A stretch of 64,000 nucleotides of DNA, from positions 223,316 through 287,315 of the forward strand of contig NZ_JAHZMP010000004.1 of the NCBI RefSeq assembly GCF_020748465.1. The letters are read 5' to 3'. The notes under the pieces were generated by a model. The model was not told where the DNA came from, made no database searches, and saw only the letters and a program-made list of their open reading frames with translations. A program made the translations under genes and the position numbers. Positions 47,275 through 56,473 of the stretch are shown in pieces. The DNA comes from Terrisporobacter mayombei (GTDB lineage Bacteria > Bacillota > Clostridia > Peptostreptococcales > Peptostreptococcaceae). Position 1 is the stretch's first letter. Each line of letters starts with the position of its first letter.

Positions 47275-48627
47275 TTATTTTTTTAATTTTACTACTGTTT
47301 CACAATGTGGTGTATTTGGGAACATGTCCATACATTTAACTTTCTCAACCTTATATCCATAAGCTTCAAATCCTTTTATATCTAAAACTAAAGTCTTAGG
47401 ATTACATGATATATAAACTATTTCATTTGCTCCAAATCCAGATATATCTCTTATAGCATCTTTGTGAACACCAGGTCTTGGTGGGTCAACTATAATTAAA
47501 TCTGGCTTTTCAGATAGATTCTTAACAACTTTAGCCACATCTCCTGCTATAAATTCACAGTTATCAAGTCCATTTAACTTTGTATTTTCGTTAGCTGCAA
47601 CAACTGCTTCTTCGATTATTTCTATACCATAAACTTGTTTAGCTGCACTTGCCATAACTTGTCCTATAGTTCCTGTTCCACTGTACAAGTCAAATAATAC
47701 TTTTCCTTCATGATCTCCCACAAATTCTCTAGCTATACTGTATAATTTTTCAGCGCCTTTAGTGTTTGTTTGGAAGAATGAGAATGGAGATATTTTAAAT
47801 CTTAGTCCTAGAACTACTTCTTCTATATAGTCTCTTCCATGTAAAACTCTTAATTCATCACAGTTAACTGCATCAGCAAGTCCATCGTTTATAGTGTGTA
47901 ATATACTTACTACTTCTGCTTTTGTCCCAAGATTTAATATCATATCTTTATACTCAGTCATGTCAAAGTTTTCTTGAGTAGTTGTAACTATGTTAACCAT
48001 TAATTCCTTAGTATTAACACCTTTTCTAACAACTAAGTTTCTTAAATAACCTTGATGAGAATTTATTCTATAATAAGGAAGATTTTTCTCTCCAAAATAT
48101 TCAACTGTAGAAGTTAATACTTTTATAAAATCTTCATCTACTAATCTACAATCATCAACTGTTATAATATCTAAATGTCTTCCTTTTTTGTGCATTCCTA
48201 AAGTAAGGGGTCCACCTTTTACTTCATCTCCAAAAGTATATTCCATTTTATTTCTGTATAATCTTTCAACTGGACTTCCTTCTATTCCTAAAAATTCAAA
48301 TCCGTCTATTCCTTGCTCTTCAAATAATTTTAAAACTTGTTCACCTTTTATTTCTAATTGCTTTTCATAAGGTACTGATAATATGGAACAACCTCCACAT
48401 GCACCGAAATGATTACATACTGGTAAAGTTTCTATTGGTGAATTTTCTACTACTTCAAGTAATTTTACTTCTGCCTTTTCACTTCTTGCCTTTTTAACAA
48501 CAGCTTTTACTTTTTGACCAGTAATTCCGCCCTTCATTTTTACTTTTCTTTTTCCTATTAAAGTTGAAGACTCTCCTCCAAATTCCATAGAACCTACTTC
48601 AAACTCAATTATGTCTTTTCTTTTCAC
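47275..48627 (-). CDS. rlmD: 23S rRNA (uracil-5) methyltransferase, RlmD/RumA family
   Basis: 450 aa. N-terminal TRAM domain (1-60), [4Fe-4S] motif CNHFGACGGCSIL (about 70-83) with a further Cys in the family pattern, then the SAM domain: LFDLYSGTGTIGQVMA, IIVDPPRPGVHKDAIRD, and ISCNPKTLVLD with the catalytic Cys. Closest functional types are RlmD (U1939) and Gram-positive RlmCD (U747 and U1939); which one cannot be told. GTG start after GGAGGAAATT. It follows rsuA by 19 bp. Confidence 0.93.
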   Translation of the reverse strand: MKRKDIIEFEVGSMEFGGESSTLIGKRKVKMKGGITGQKVKAVVKKARSEKAEVKLLEVVENSPIETLPVCNHFGACGGCSILSVPYEKQLEIKGEQVLKLFEEQGIDGFEFLGIEGSPVERLYRNKMEYTFGDEVKGGPLTLGMHKKGRHLDIITVDDCRLVDEDFIKVLTSTVEYFGEKNLPYYRINSHQGYLRNLVVRKGVNTKELMVNIVTTTQENFDMTEYKDMILNLGTKAEVVSILHTINDGLADAVNCDELRVLHGRDYIEEVVLGLRFKISPFSFFQTNTKGAEKLYSIAREFVGDHEGKVLFDLYSGTGTIGQVMASAAKQVYGIEIIEEAVVAANENTKLNGLDNCEFIAGDVAKVVKNLSEKPDLIIVDPPRPGVHKDAIRDISGFGANEIVYISCNPKTLVLDIKGFEAYGYKVEKVKCMDMFPNTPHCETVVKLKK

Positions 48628-48646
48628 TATAATTTCCTCCGCTCTT

Positions 48647-49369
48647 TTATCTTTCTTCTATTAGTTTAACTTCTTCATCAGTTAATTCTCTATATTCACC
48701 TATATCTAATGTTTCATCTAGTTTTAATTTGCCCATAGAAAGTCTTTTCAAGTATACTACTTTTTTGCCTACACTCTCAAACATTCTTTTTACTTGGTGA
48801 AATTTACCTTCATGTATAGTAAGTTCTATCTCAGATATCTCTCCACTTTCTAAAATTTTAAGCTGAGAAGGCATAGTTTCATATCCATCATCTAAGGTTA
48901 CACCTTTTTCAAAAGCCTTTACATCTTCCACTGTTACTATACCATCAATTTTTGCATAATAAGTCTTGGGTACATGCTTTTTAGGTGATAACACTCTATG
49001 AGCCAATTGACCATCATTAGTTAAAACTAAAAGTCCCTCTGTATCTTTGTCCAATCTTCCAACAGGAAAAGGTTCAAATGTCAAATAAGATGCATCTATT
49101 AAATCTAAAACTATTGGATCTCTCTTATCAAAAGTTGCTGATAAATATCCATCTGGTTTGTTCATCATTATATAAACAAATTCTCTGTATCTTACCACTT
49201 CATTATTAAATTCAATTTTATCATCATCAATATCAACTTGCGTTCCAGGATTTGATATTACTTTATCATTTACTTTAACTATTCCTTTTTTACAATAAAT
49301 TTTTATTTCTGCTCTACTTCCATATCCTAAGTTAGAAAGAATTTTATCTATTCTTAATTTTTTTGCCAT
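48647..49369 (-). CDS. rsuA: RsuA/RluB-family rRNA pseudouridine synthase
   Basis: 240 aa. N-terminal S4 RNA-binding domain (RIDKILSNLGYGSRAEIK) and catalytic domain with PFPVGRLDKDTEGLLVLTND, where the Asp of RLDKDTEG is the nucleophile. Later blocks are EGKFHQVKRMF and VVYLKRLSMG. An upstream in-frame ATG at 49408 exists, but AAGGAGG lies 8 nt before the ATG at 49369. The shape fits RsuA (16S U516) or RluB; the symbol is by similarity. First gene of the rsuA-rlmD pair. Confidence 0.92.
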   Translation of the reverse strand: MAKKLRIDKILSNLGYGSRAEIKIYCKKGIVKVNDKVISNPGTQVDIDDDKIEFNNEVVRYREFVYIMMNKPDGYLSATFDKRDPIVLDLIDASYLTFEPFPVGRLDKDTEGLLVLTNDGQLAHRVLSPKKHVPKTYYAKIDGIVTVEDVKAFEKGVTLDDGYETMPSQLKILESGEISEIELTIHEGKFHQVKRMFESVGKKVVYLKRLSMGKLKLDETLDIGEYRELTDEEVKLIEER

Positions 49370-49568
49370 TTTATTTACCTCCTTAAGAAGTATTTTTATA
49401 TAAATCATTTATTTCCATATTAAAATAACATAATCACTATTATATATTATAATTTAAATTTTTGCTTATTATAATTTAGTCTATACTCTTTTTTATTTTA
49501 GTTATATAATATATTTGATGGGTAGGTTTTATAAATTTTAAACTTAATTAAAATTTGGAGGTTTAAAT

Positions 49569-50432
49569 ATGTTAGTTTCTGCAAGAGAAATGCTAGTTAA
49601 AGCTAGAAAAGGAAAATATGCAGTAGGTCAATTCAATATAAATAACTTAGAATGGACAAAAGCAATATTATTAACTGCACAAGAAAATAATTCACCAGTT
49701 ATTTTAGGAGTATCTGAAGGTGCTGGAAAATACATGGGTGGATACGATACAATAGTTGGAATGGTAAACGGTTTAATAAAAGGATTAAACATAACAGTTC
49801 CAGTTGCTCTACACTTAGACCACGGTTCTTATGAAGGAGCTAAACAAACTATAGAAGCAGGATTCTCTTCTGTAATGTTCGATGGTTCTCATTATCCATT
49901 TGAAGAAAACGTAGCTAAAACTAAAGAATTAGTTGAAATAGCTCATTCAAAAGGTATATCTGTAGAAGCTGAAGTAGGTTCTATAGGTGGAGAAGAAGAC
50001 GGTGTTGTTGGAGCTGGTGAAGTTGCTGATCCTCAAGAATGTAAAGCTATATCTGAATTAGGAATAGACTTCCTTGCTGCTGGTATAGGAAATATCCATG
50101 GTAAATATCCTGAAAACTGGACTGGATTAAACTTCGAAGTTTTAGGAAAAATAAACCAAGCTACAGGTTCTATGCCTTTAGTATTACACGGCGGAAGTGG
50201 AATACCAGAAGAAATGATAAAAGAAGCTATATCTTTAGGTGTTGCTAAAATAAATGTTAATACTGAGTGTCAAGTTGTATTTGCTGAAGCTACTCGTAAA
50301 TATATAGAAGAAGGAAAAGATTTACAAGGTAAAGGATTTGATCCTCGTAAGATATTAGCTCCAGGCGTTGATGCTATAAAAGCATGCGTTAAAGAAAAAA
50401 TGGAACTATTCGGTTCTGTAAACCAAGCATAA
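49569..50432 (+). CDS. fba: Fructose-bisphosphate aldolase, class II
   Basis: Zn-dependent aldolase of glycolysis and gluconeogenesis. 287 aa. Metal and active-site motifs: VALHLDHGSYEGAKQTIEAG (Asp/His), SVEAEVGSIGGEEDGV (Glu), FLAAGIGNIHGKYP (His) and PLVLHGGSGIPEEMI (His), then KINVNTECQ. GGAGG precedes the ATG. Monocistronic, highly codon-adapted, with a strong terminator. Confidence 0.97.
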   Translation: MLVSAREMLVKARKGKYAVGQFNINNLEWTKAILLTAQENNSPVILGVSEGAGKYMGGYDTIVGMVNGLIKGLNITVPVALHLDHGSYEGAKQTIEAGFSSVMFDGSHYPFEENVAKTKELVEIAHSKGISVEAEVGSIGGEEDGVVGAGEVADPQECKAISELGIDFLAAGIGNIHGKYPENWTGLNFEVLGKINQATGSMPLVLHGGSGIPEEMIKEAISLGVAKINVNTECQVVFAEATRKYIEEGKDLQGKGFDPRKILAPGVDAIKACVKEKMELFGSVNQA

Positions 50433-50459
50433 TTTTAATAGTTTAATTTAAAATTCCTC

Positions 50460-50497
50460 AAAGATAGATGTGATTTTTATTACATCTATCTTTTTTT
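50460..50497 (+). terminator. Terminator after fba
   Basis: AAGATAGATGT / ACATCTATCTT stem followed by seven Ts on the plus strand. Confidence 0.92.
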
Positions 50498-50766
50498 AAT
50501 CTCAACTACTTCAAGTAGAAGCAATTCTGACATCCATTAACCACATGATTAAAACGAATTCTCAAATTAAGGAATAATCAATTTATTAACATTATATACA
50601 TATATATATAACTACTTACTTTTATCATTTGAGTTCTTTTGTCAATTTTTATTTATTAAAATTCATATTTTCATATATTTCATTACTTATTTTTGTAATT
50701 TTCGACATTTATTTTTATTTTCACTGTTTTCATTCATGATGGTTTAAATATATTAGGTTATTATTA

Positions 50767-50784
50767 ATGTTATTTTTTTAACAA
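50767..50784. promoter_or_regulatory. Rex-like operator 1
   Basis: Matches the Firmicute Rex consensus TTGTTAA-N4-TTAACAA at 12 of 14 positions (ATGTTAT-TTTT-TTAACAA). About 490 bp before hydC. Confidence 0.5.
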
Positions 50785-51133
50785 TTATTTACGATTAATT
50801 TATCCATTTATAATAAAAACAAATAATTTATTACTTTGGACAATCTATTGTTATCATATTTATTTTATTTTTTCAGAATATTTAAATTATTCTTTAATAT
50901 TTAATTTATTTATTATAGTCCACTTATTTTTTTAATCTAATGACTAATTTTTTTTAGATTTTTCTTTATTTTTTTAAAAGAAACCCTAAATTTCTTCATT
51001 TTTTTATAATTATTCTATATTTGAATTATAATTTTTCATTAGCTTTTTAATATATTCTTATACTATAATATAAAGTAGAATTACAAATTTTTCTATATTG
51101 GTATTTTTCATATATTTTTATAGAAATTTTAAA

Positions 51134-51151
51134 ATGTTAAATTTTTAACTC
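51134..51151. promoter_or_regulatory. Rex-like operator 2
   Basis: ATGTTAA-ATTT-TTAACTC matches 11 of 14 consensus positions. About 120 bp before hydC, closer to where its promoter should be. Confidence 0.45.
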
Positions 51152-51272
51152 TATAAATTTTTAGTTAGCTAATTTTATAAATACATCCTCTCAAAATTTA
51201 TAGAATGTATTTTAAGTTTTTGCTGTTAATTATTTACTATGACTAACTTCGAAATGAAAAGGGGGAATTTGC

Positions 51273-51773
51273 ATGTGCAATTTTGTTTCACAAAACAAAA
51301 AATTATTTGATGAATTAGATAGCTTAATCGCTGCTCTTCCTGAGACTGATGAGAGTGCATTAATATATGTACTTAAAGAAGCTCAAGGTATATTTGGCTA
51401 TCTACCAAAAGAAGTTCAACTTTATATAGCAGGAAAATTAAGTCTCTCTCCTGCCAAAGTATATGGCGTTGTTAGCTTCTATTCTTATTTCTCTACTACT
51501 CCAGTTGGAGAACACAAAATTAATGTATGTCTAGGAACTGCTTGCTTCGTTAAAGGAGCAAATGCTGTTCTTGAAGAATTCGAAAAACAATTAGGAATTA
51601 AATCTGGAGAAACTACTCCTGATCTTAAATTTACTATTGAATGTTTAAGATGCGTAGGTGCTTGTGGACTTGCTCCTGTTGTTGTTGTTGATGGTAGAGT
51701 ATATAGTCGAGTTACACCTGATGATGTTACAGGTATAATAAACGACTATAAAGAAGTAGAAATGAGCTGTTAG
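51273..51773 (+). CDS. hydC: NADH-linked [FeFe]-hydrogenase subunit HydC (NuoE-like)
   Basis: 166 aa thioredoxin-like [2Fe-2S] protein. Cluster cysteines: CLGTACFVKGA and CLRCVGACGLAPVV, the standard C-x4-C ... C-x3-C pattern. Smallest subunit of the trimeric, electron-bifurcating hydrogenase, where it helps electrons pass between NAD(H) and ferredoxin sites. GGGGG precedes the ATG; hydB starts 12 bp after its stop. Confidence 0.93.
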   Translation: MCNFVSQNKKLFDELDSLIAALPETDESALIYVLKEAQGIFGYLPKEVQLYIAGKLSLSPAKVYGVVSFYSYFSTTPVGEHKINVCLGTACFVKGANAVLEEFEKQLGIKSGETTPDLKFTIECLRCVGACGLAPVVVVDGRVYSRVTPDDVTGIINDYKEVEMSC

Positions 51774-51785
51774 GGGGGATAATAC

Positions 51786-53675
51786 ATGAAAAGAATTAAT
51801 TCTTATACTGAGTTAAAAGCTGCTGTTGAAGGGTACAAACCTCTTCTTGATTTAAGAAAAAAAGACGGCGTTGATAGTGTTCCTGCAAAAAGAGAAATAT
51901 TAGTTTGTGGTGATACTGGATGTGCTTCTTCTGGTAGTATAAAAGTTTTAGAAGCTTTGCAAGATGAAATAAAAAAAGCTGGCCTTGAAGATGTTGCTAA
52001 AGTTGAATTAACTGGATGTTTTGGTTTCTGTGCTGTTGGCCCTATAGTAAAAGTTTATCCTGATAATGTTTTCTATGTACATCTTTCTCCAGAAGATGCT
52101 AAGGAAATTGTTGAAAGTCATATAAAAAACAATGTAGTTGTTGAAAGATTATTATTTGAAGAGCCTTCATTAGATAACTTAAGAGTTAATAACGAAAAAG
52201 ATATGTCTTTTTATAAAAAACAAGAGAAAATAGCTTTAAGAAATCTTGGTGTTATACATCCAGAACGTCTTGAAGAATATTTAGCTAACGATGGATATTT
52301 AGGTCTTGGAAAAGCTTTAAATGAAATGACCCCTGAGCAAGTTGTCGACGAAGTAAAAACTTCAGGGCTTAGAGGTAGAGGTGGAGCTGGATTCCCTACA
52401 GGGGTAAAATGGGAAGCATCTGCGAAAAACCCTCCTGTTAACGGTAGAAAATTCGTTGTATGTAATGCTGATGAAGGTGACCCGGGTGCCTTTATGGATA
52501 GATCTTTATTAGAAGGTGACCCTCATAATGTATTGGAGGCTATGGCAATCTGTGGATATGCTATTGGTTCTGATATAGGGTATATCTACATAAGAGCTGA
52601 ATACCCTCGTGTTATAGAAAGATTAAAAATAGCTATAGCTGCAGCTGAAGAAGCTGGGCTATTAGGTGAAAACATAATGGGTAGCGGTTTTAACTTCAAA
52701 CTTGAATTAAAATATGGTGCTGGTGCTTTCGTTTGTGGTGAAGGTACTGCTTTAATGCACTCTATAGAAGGTAAACGTGGTGAGCCTAGAATGAAGACTT
52801 TCTCTTCTTCTAAACACGGTTTATGGAATGCTCCTACTTGCTTAAATAACGTTGAAACATTCGGTAATGTTCCAGCTATAATAACTAAGGGTTCTGATTG
52901 GTTTACTTCTTATGGTACTGAAGATTCTAAAGGTACTAAAGTTTTCGCATTAGGCGGAAAAATAAACAATGTTGGGCTTGTTGAAGTTCCTATGGGTACT
53001 ACACTTAGAGAGATCGTTTATGAAATAGGAGGCGGTATCTTACATGATAAAGAGTTTAAAGCTGTTCAAACTGGTGGACCATCTGGTGGATGTATTTCTA
53101 CTAAAGATTTAGATACTCCTATAGATTATAAGTCTTTAGCTTCTATAGGCTCTATGATGGGTTCTGGTGGTATGCTTGTTCTTGATGAAACTGACTGTAT
53201 GGTTGAAATAGCTAGATTCTTCTTAGACTTCTCTGTTGAGGAATCTTGTGGTAAATGCACTCCTTGTCGTATAGGTACAAAGAGATTATATGAATTATTA
53301 AACAAAATCTGTGAAGGTAAAGGATGCGAACAAGACTTAGTTGATTTAAAAGATTTAGCATTAACTGTGAAAAACACTGCTTTATGCGGTCTAGGAAAAT
53401 GCGCTCCTAACCCTGTACTAAGTACTATGGATTGTTTCTATGATGAATACGTAGCTCACGTTAAAGATCATAAATGTCCAGCAGGAAAATGTAGTTCTAT
53501 GTTAGACTTTGTGATTACTGATGATTGTATTGGTTGTGGACTATGTTCTAAAAACTGTCCAGTTGATGCAATAAGCGGTGAAAAGAAAGAAAAACATATA
53601 ATAGATACTGCTGTATGTATTAAATGTGGTACTTGTATAGAAAAATGTAAGAAGGGTGCAATTGTTAAAAGATAA
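51786..53675 (+). CDS. hydB: NADH-linked [FeFe]-hydrogenase subunit HydB (NuoF-like, FMN/NADH site)
   Basis: 629 aa. N-terminal [2Fe-2S] thioredoxin-like domain (CGDTGCASSGS ... CFGFCAVGP, about 42-85). NuoF core with NADH-binding GLRGRGGAGFPTGVKW and FMN site CNADEGDPGAFMDRSLLEGDP, then the N3-type cluster ESCGKCTPCRIGTKRL. The C-terminal 2[4Fe-4S] ferredoxin domain (CIGCGLCSKNCPVDA, CIKCGTCIEKCKKGA) is the mark of HydB-type bifurcating subunits. GGGGGG precedes the ATG. Confidence 0.95.
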   Translation: MKRINSYTELKAAVEGYKPLLDLRKKDGVDSVPAKREILVCGDTGCASSGSIKVLEALQDEIKKAGLEDVAKVELTGCFGFCAVGPIVKVYPDNVFYVHLSPEDAKEIVESHIKNNVVVERLLFEEPSLDNLRVNNEKDMSFYKKQEKIALRNLGVIHPERLEEYLANDGYLGLGKALNEMTPEQVVDEVKTSGLRGRGGAGFPTGVKWEASAKNPPVNGRKFVVCNADEGDPGAFMDRSLLEGDPHNVLEAMAICGYAIGSDIGYIYIRAEYPRVIERLKIAIAAAEEAGLLGENIMGSGFNFKLELKYGAGAFVCGEGTALMHSIEGKRGEPRMKTFSSSKHGLWNAPTCLNNVETFGNVPAIITKGSDWFTSYGTEDSKGTKVFALGGKINNVGLVEVPMGTTLREIVYEIGGGILHDKEFKAVQTGGPSGGCISTKDLDTPIDYKSLASIGSMMGSGGMLVLDETDCMVEIARFFLDFSVEESCGKCTPCRIGTKRLYELLNKICEGKGCEQDLVDLKDLALTVKNTALCGLGKCAPNPVLSTMDCFYDEYVAHVKDHKCPAGKCSSMLDFVITDDCIGCGLCSKNCPVDAISGEKKEKHIIDTAVCIKCGTCIEKCKKGAIVKR

Positions 53676-53698
53676 TTACGCTAAGGAGGGGTTTATTA

Positions 53699-55459
53699 AT
53701 GAGTTTAGTTAATTTAACTATAAATGGCAAAGCTGTTTCAGTTCCTTCTGATACAAAAATATTAGAAGCTGCAAAACAAGTAAATGTTAAAATACCAAGC
53801 CTATGTCATTTACATATGGATGATATAAAATTTGATAATCATTGTGCATCTTGTCGTGTATGTATGGTTAGTGCTGGAAGAGGATTAGTTCCTGCTTGTG
53901 GTACATTAGTTAGAGAAGGTATGGTTGTAAACACTAATTCACCAGAAGCATTAAAATATAGAAAAAATGTTGTTGAATTAATGTTATCAGACCACCCAAA
54001 AGATTGTTTATCTTGTATTAAGAGCGGAAATTGTGAATTACAAGATATTGCTGCAGATTTAGGAATAAGAAGTGTCAGATTCTCTGATGGAGATCAATCT
54101 TATGTTCCTGTTGATACTTCTACTAAATCTATAGTTAAAGATCATGCAAAATGTATACTATGTAGAAGATGTGAAACTATGTGTAACGAAGTTCAAACAG
54201 TTGGTGTATTATCTGGCATCAACCGTGGATTTGGTACAGAAGTTTCTACTTTCTACGGTGTTGATTTAGTTGATACTAACTGCACTTTCTGTGGACAATG
54301 TATAAGCGTATGTCCAACAGGTGCTTTAATAGAAAAAGATAATACTGCTGAAGCTTGGACTGCTTTAGGTCAAAAAGAAAAACCAGTTATGGTTCAAACT
54401 GCTCCAGCTGTAAGAGTTGGCTTAGGTGAAGAATTTGGATTAGATCCAGGTTCTATATCTACTGGTAAAATGGTTGCTGCATTAAAAGCTTTAGGATTCG
54501 ATTATGTATTCGATACTAACTTTGCAGCTGACTTAACTATAATGGAAGAAGCTAATGAATTTGTAAATAGATTTGTTAAAGGTGAAAAACTGCCTATATT
54601 AACTAGCTGTTGTCCAGCTTGGGTTAACTTTATGGAACATGAATATGCAGATTTATTAGGTTACTTATCTACTTGTAAATCTCCACAAAGTATGTTCTCT
54701 CCAATAGCTAGACACTACTTTGCTGAAAAAGCTTTAGATAAAAAACCTGATGAAGTTATAGTTATGTCTATAATGCCTTGTGTTGCTAAGAAATACGAAG
54801 TTTCAAGAGAAGAATTAGGTCAAGATGGATATTTAGATACTGATTTATCATTAACTACTAGAGAATTAGCTAGAATGATAAAAGAAGCTGGTATAGATTT
54901 AGCTAACTTAGAAGAAGCTGAATTTGATAGCCCTCTTGGATACTCTACAGGAGCTGCTGATATATTCGGTGCTACTGGTGGTGTTCTTGAAGCTGCACTT
55001 AGAACTGCTTATCATGATATAACTAAAGAAGAAGCTCCATCTCTAGACTTTACAGTTGTTAGAGGTATGGACGGTATAAAAGAAGCTTCTTTGGAGATAG
55101 CTGGTCATACAGTAAATGTAGCTGCTGCAAGTAGTTTAGGAAATGCAAGAAAATTAATGGATGAATTAAGAGCTGGAACTTGCAAGTATCATGTAATAGA
55201 AATCATGGCTTGTCCTGGTGGATGTGTTGCTGGTGCTGGTCAACCTTATAATGGTGGAGACTATGATAAAGTTAAGGCAAGAGCTAAAGCTTTATATGAA
55301 ATAGATGCGAATAAACCACAGCGTCTTTCTCATGCTAACCCAGATATCATCAAATTATATGATGATTTCCTAGGTGAAAGAGGCGGACACAAGTCTCATG
55401 AATTACTTCACACTGAGTATTATGATAAAAGTAATGTATATGCAGATGCTGAGTGTTAA
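53699..55459 (+). CDS. hydA: [FeFe]-hydrogenase catalytic subunit HydA
   Basis: 586 aa. N-terminal plant-type [2Fe-2S] domain (CHLHMDDIKFDNHCASCRVC shown as cysteine-rich block), His-ligated cluster HPKDCLSCIKSGNC, and two [4Fe-4S] sites (CILCRRCETMC, CTFCGQCISVCPTGA). H-cluster motifs P1 TSCCPAW (about 301-307), P2 MPCVAKKYE (about 359-367) and P3 MACPGGCVAGAGQP (about 502-515) are intact. Unlike Thermotoga HydA it has no extra C-terminal [2Fe-2S] domain. With HydB and HydC it should make H2 from NADH and reduced ferredoxin together. No HydEFG maturases are in the window. Confidence 0.96.
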   Translation: MSLVNLTINGKAVSVPSDTKILEAAKQVNVKIPSLCHLHMDDIKFDNHCASCRVCMVSAGRGLVPACGTLVREGMVVNTNSPEALKYRKNVVELMLSDHPKDCLSCIKSGNCELQDIAADLGIRSVRFSDGDQSYVPVDTSTKSIVKDHAKCILCRRCETMCNEVQTVGVLSGINRGFGTEVSTFYGVDLVDTNCTFCGQCISVCPTGALIEKDNTAEAWTALGQKEKPVMVQTAPAVRVGLGEEFGLDPGSISTGKMVAALKALGFDYVFDTNFAADLTIMEEANEFVNRFVKGEKLPILTSCCPAWVNFMEHEYADLLGYLSTCKSPQSMFSPIARHYFAEKALDKKPDEVIVMSIMPCVAKKYEVSREELGQDGYLDTDLSLTTRELARMIKEAGIDLANLEEAEFDSPLGYSTGAADIFGATGGVLEAALRTAYHDITKEEAPSLDFTVVRGMDGIKEASLEIAGHTVNVAAASSLGNARKLMDELRAGTCKYHVIEIMACPGGCVAGAGQPYNGGDYDKVKARAKALYEIDANKPQRLSHANPDIIKLYDDFLGERGGHKSHELLHTEYYDKSNVYADAEC

Positions 55460-55493
55460 TAATTAATATTTTTCCTATTAATTGAAACTAAAA

Positions 55494-55534
55494 GAGAGTT
55501 ATGAAATTTACAAAATCTCATAACTCCCTTTTTT
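55494..55534 (+). terminator. Terminator after hydA
   Basis: GAGTTATGA / TCATAACTC stem (55496-55504 with 55518-55526) followed by a T-run on the plus strand; it may also serve hprK on the other strand. Confidence 0.82.
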
Positions 55535-55536
55535 AT

Positions 55537-56469
55537 TTATTTATCAATTACATTAGATAATTTTTGTGTAAATTCTTGAGCCGCATCTATACCCATTCCC
55601 TTTTGTCTAAAGTTCATAGCTGCAACTTCAATTATCATAGAAGTATTTCTTCCTGGTTTAACAGGTATTACTAGTTTTTCAACTTGTCTTCCTAGTATTT
55701 CTTCATATTCTCTGTCTAAACCTAATCTATCATAATACTTTTGTTGATTCCAATTTTCTAGTTCAATTACTATATCAATAGCTTTTTGATTTTTTATGGC
55801 TCCAACACCATATAAACTTTTTACATCTATTATGCCTATTCCTCTGATTTCCATATAGTGTTTTAATATTTCAGGTGCTTGTCCTACTAATCTACTGTCA
55901 TCCACCTTTCTAATTTCAACAGCATCATCAGCTACAAGCCTATGACCTTTTTGTATCAGCTCTAAAGCAGTTTCTGATTTACCTATGCTACTCTCACCTT
56001 TTATCAGTACACCTATACCATATACATCTACTAAAACTCCATGCATCGTAACATGGGGAGCCAGCTTATTATCTAAATAATTAGATAATCTATTAATAAA
56101 TCGAGTTGTATTACATTTACTGCTTAAAACAACTCTGTTGTATTTTTTAGCACTTGCTATTATGTCTTCATCTATATCTAAGTCCCTTGTAACTATTAGC
56201 ACAGGAATTTCATAAGAGAAAAACTTATCTAGTACTTTTTCTCTTTTTTCTTTTTTTATATTTTGAAAATAAGTATATTCTGTTCTTCCTATTATTTGAA
56301 TTCTCTCATATGGAAAATACTCAAAATATCCAGCTAGTGGCAGACCTGTTCTATTTACATCTTCTGACTCCACGTAGTATTCCTTACCTTTTGGCATATA
56401 TACTACTTCTAAATTTAAATCCTCAATTAATTGAGATATAGATACTATGTCTTTTACTGTTTCTATCAA
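55537..56469 (-). CDS. hprK: HPr kinase/phosphorylase
   Basis: Phosphorylates Ser46 of HPr, the key switch of carbon catabolite control in Firmicutes. 310 aa. Walker A GESSIGKSETALEL (about 156-169), catalytic His in VTMHGVLVDVYG, and family signature MEIRGIGIIDVKSLYGVGAI (about 202-221). Start is TTG at 56469 behind GGGAG, 4 bp after the uvrC stop; it is the last gene of the run uvrB-uvrA-uvrC-hprK. Links to the fba/hyd energy genes are functional only, not an operon. Confidence 0.95.
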   Translation of the reverse strand: MIETVKDIVSISQLIEDLNLEVVYMPKGKEYYVESEDVNRTGLPLAGYFEYFPYERIQIIGRTEYTYFQNIKKEKREKVLDKFFSYEIPVLIVTRDLDIDEDIIASAKKYNRVVLSSKCNTTRFINRLSNYLDNKLAPHVTMHGVLVDVYGIGVLIKGESSIGKSETALELIQKGHRLVADDAVEIRKVDDSRLVGQAPEILKHYMEIRGIGIIDVKSLYGVGAIKNQKAIDIVIELENWNQQKYYDRLGLDREYEEILGRQVEKLVIPVKPGRNTSMIIEVAAMNFRQKGMGIDAAQEFTQKLSNVIDK

Positions 56470-56473
56470 TTAT

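Larger units (their letters stand above)
50498..51272. other. Long AT-rich non-coding region upstream of the hydrogenase operon
   Basis: About 775 bp, over 80% A+T by eye, full of T-tracts and with no supported open frame on either strand. It contains two Rex-like palindromes. A TATACTATAAT stretch near 51060-51070 might be a -10 region, but no good -35 accompanies it. Confidence 0.6.

Noticed and set aside
50498..51272. Hidden small gene in the long AT-rich gap
   Set aside because: Frames are short, T-rich and lack ribosome sites; no RNA fold stood out.
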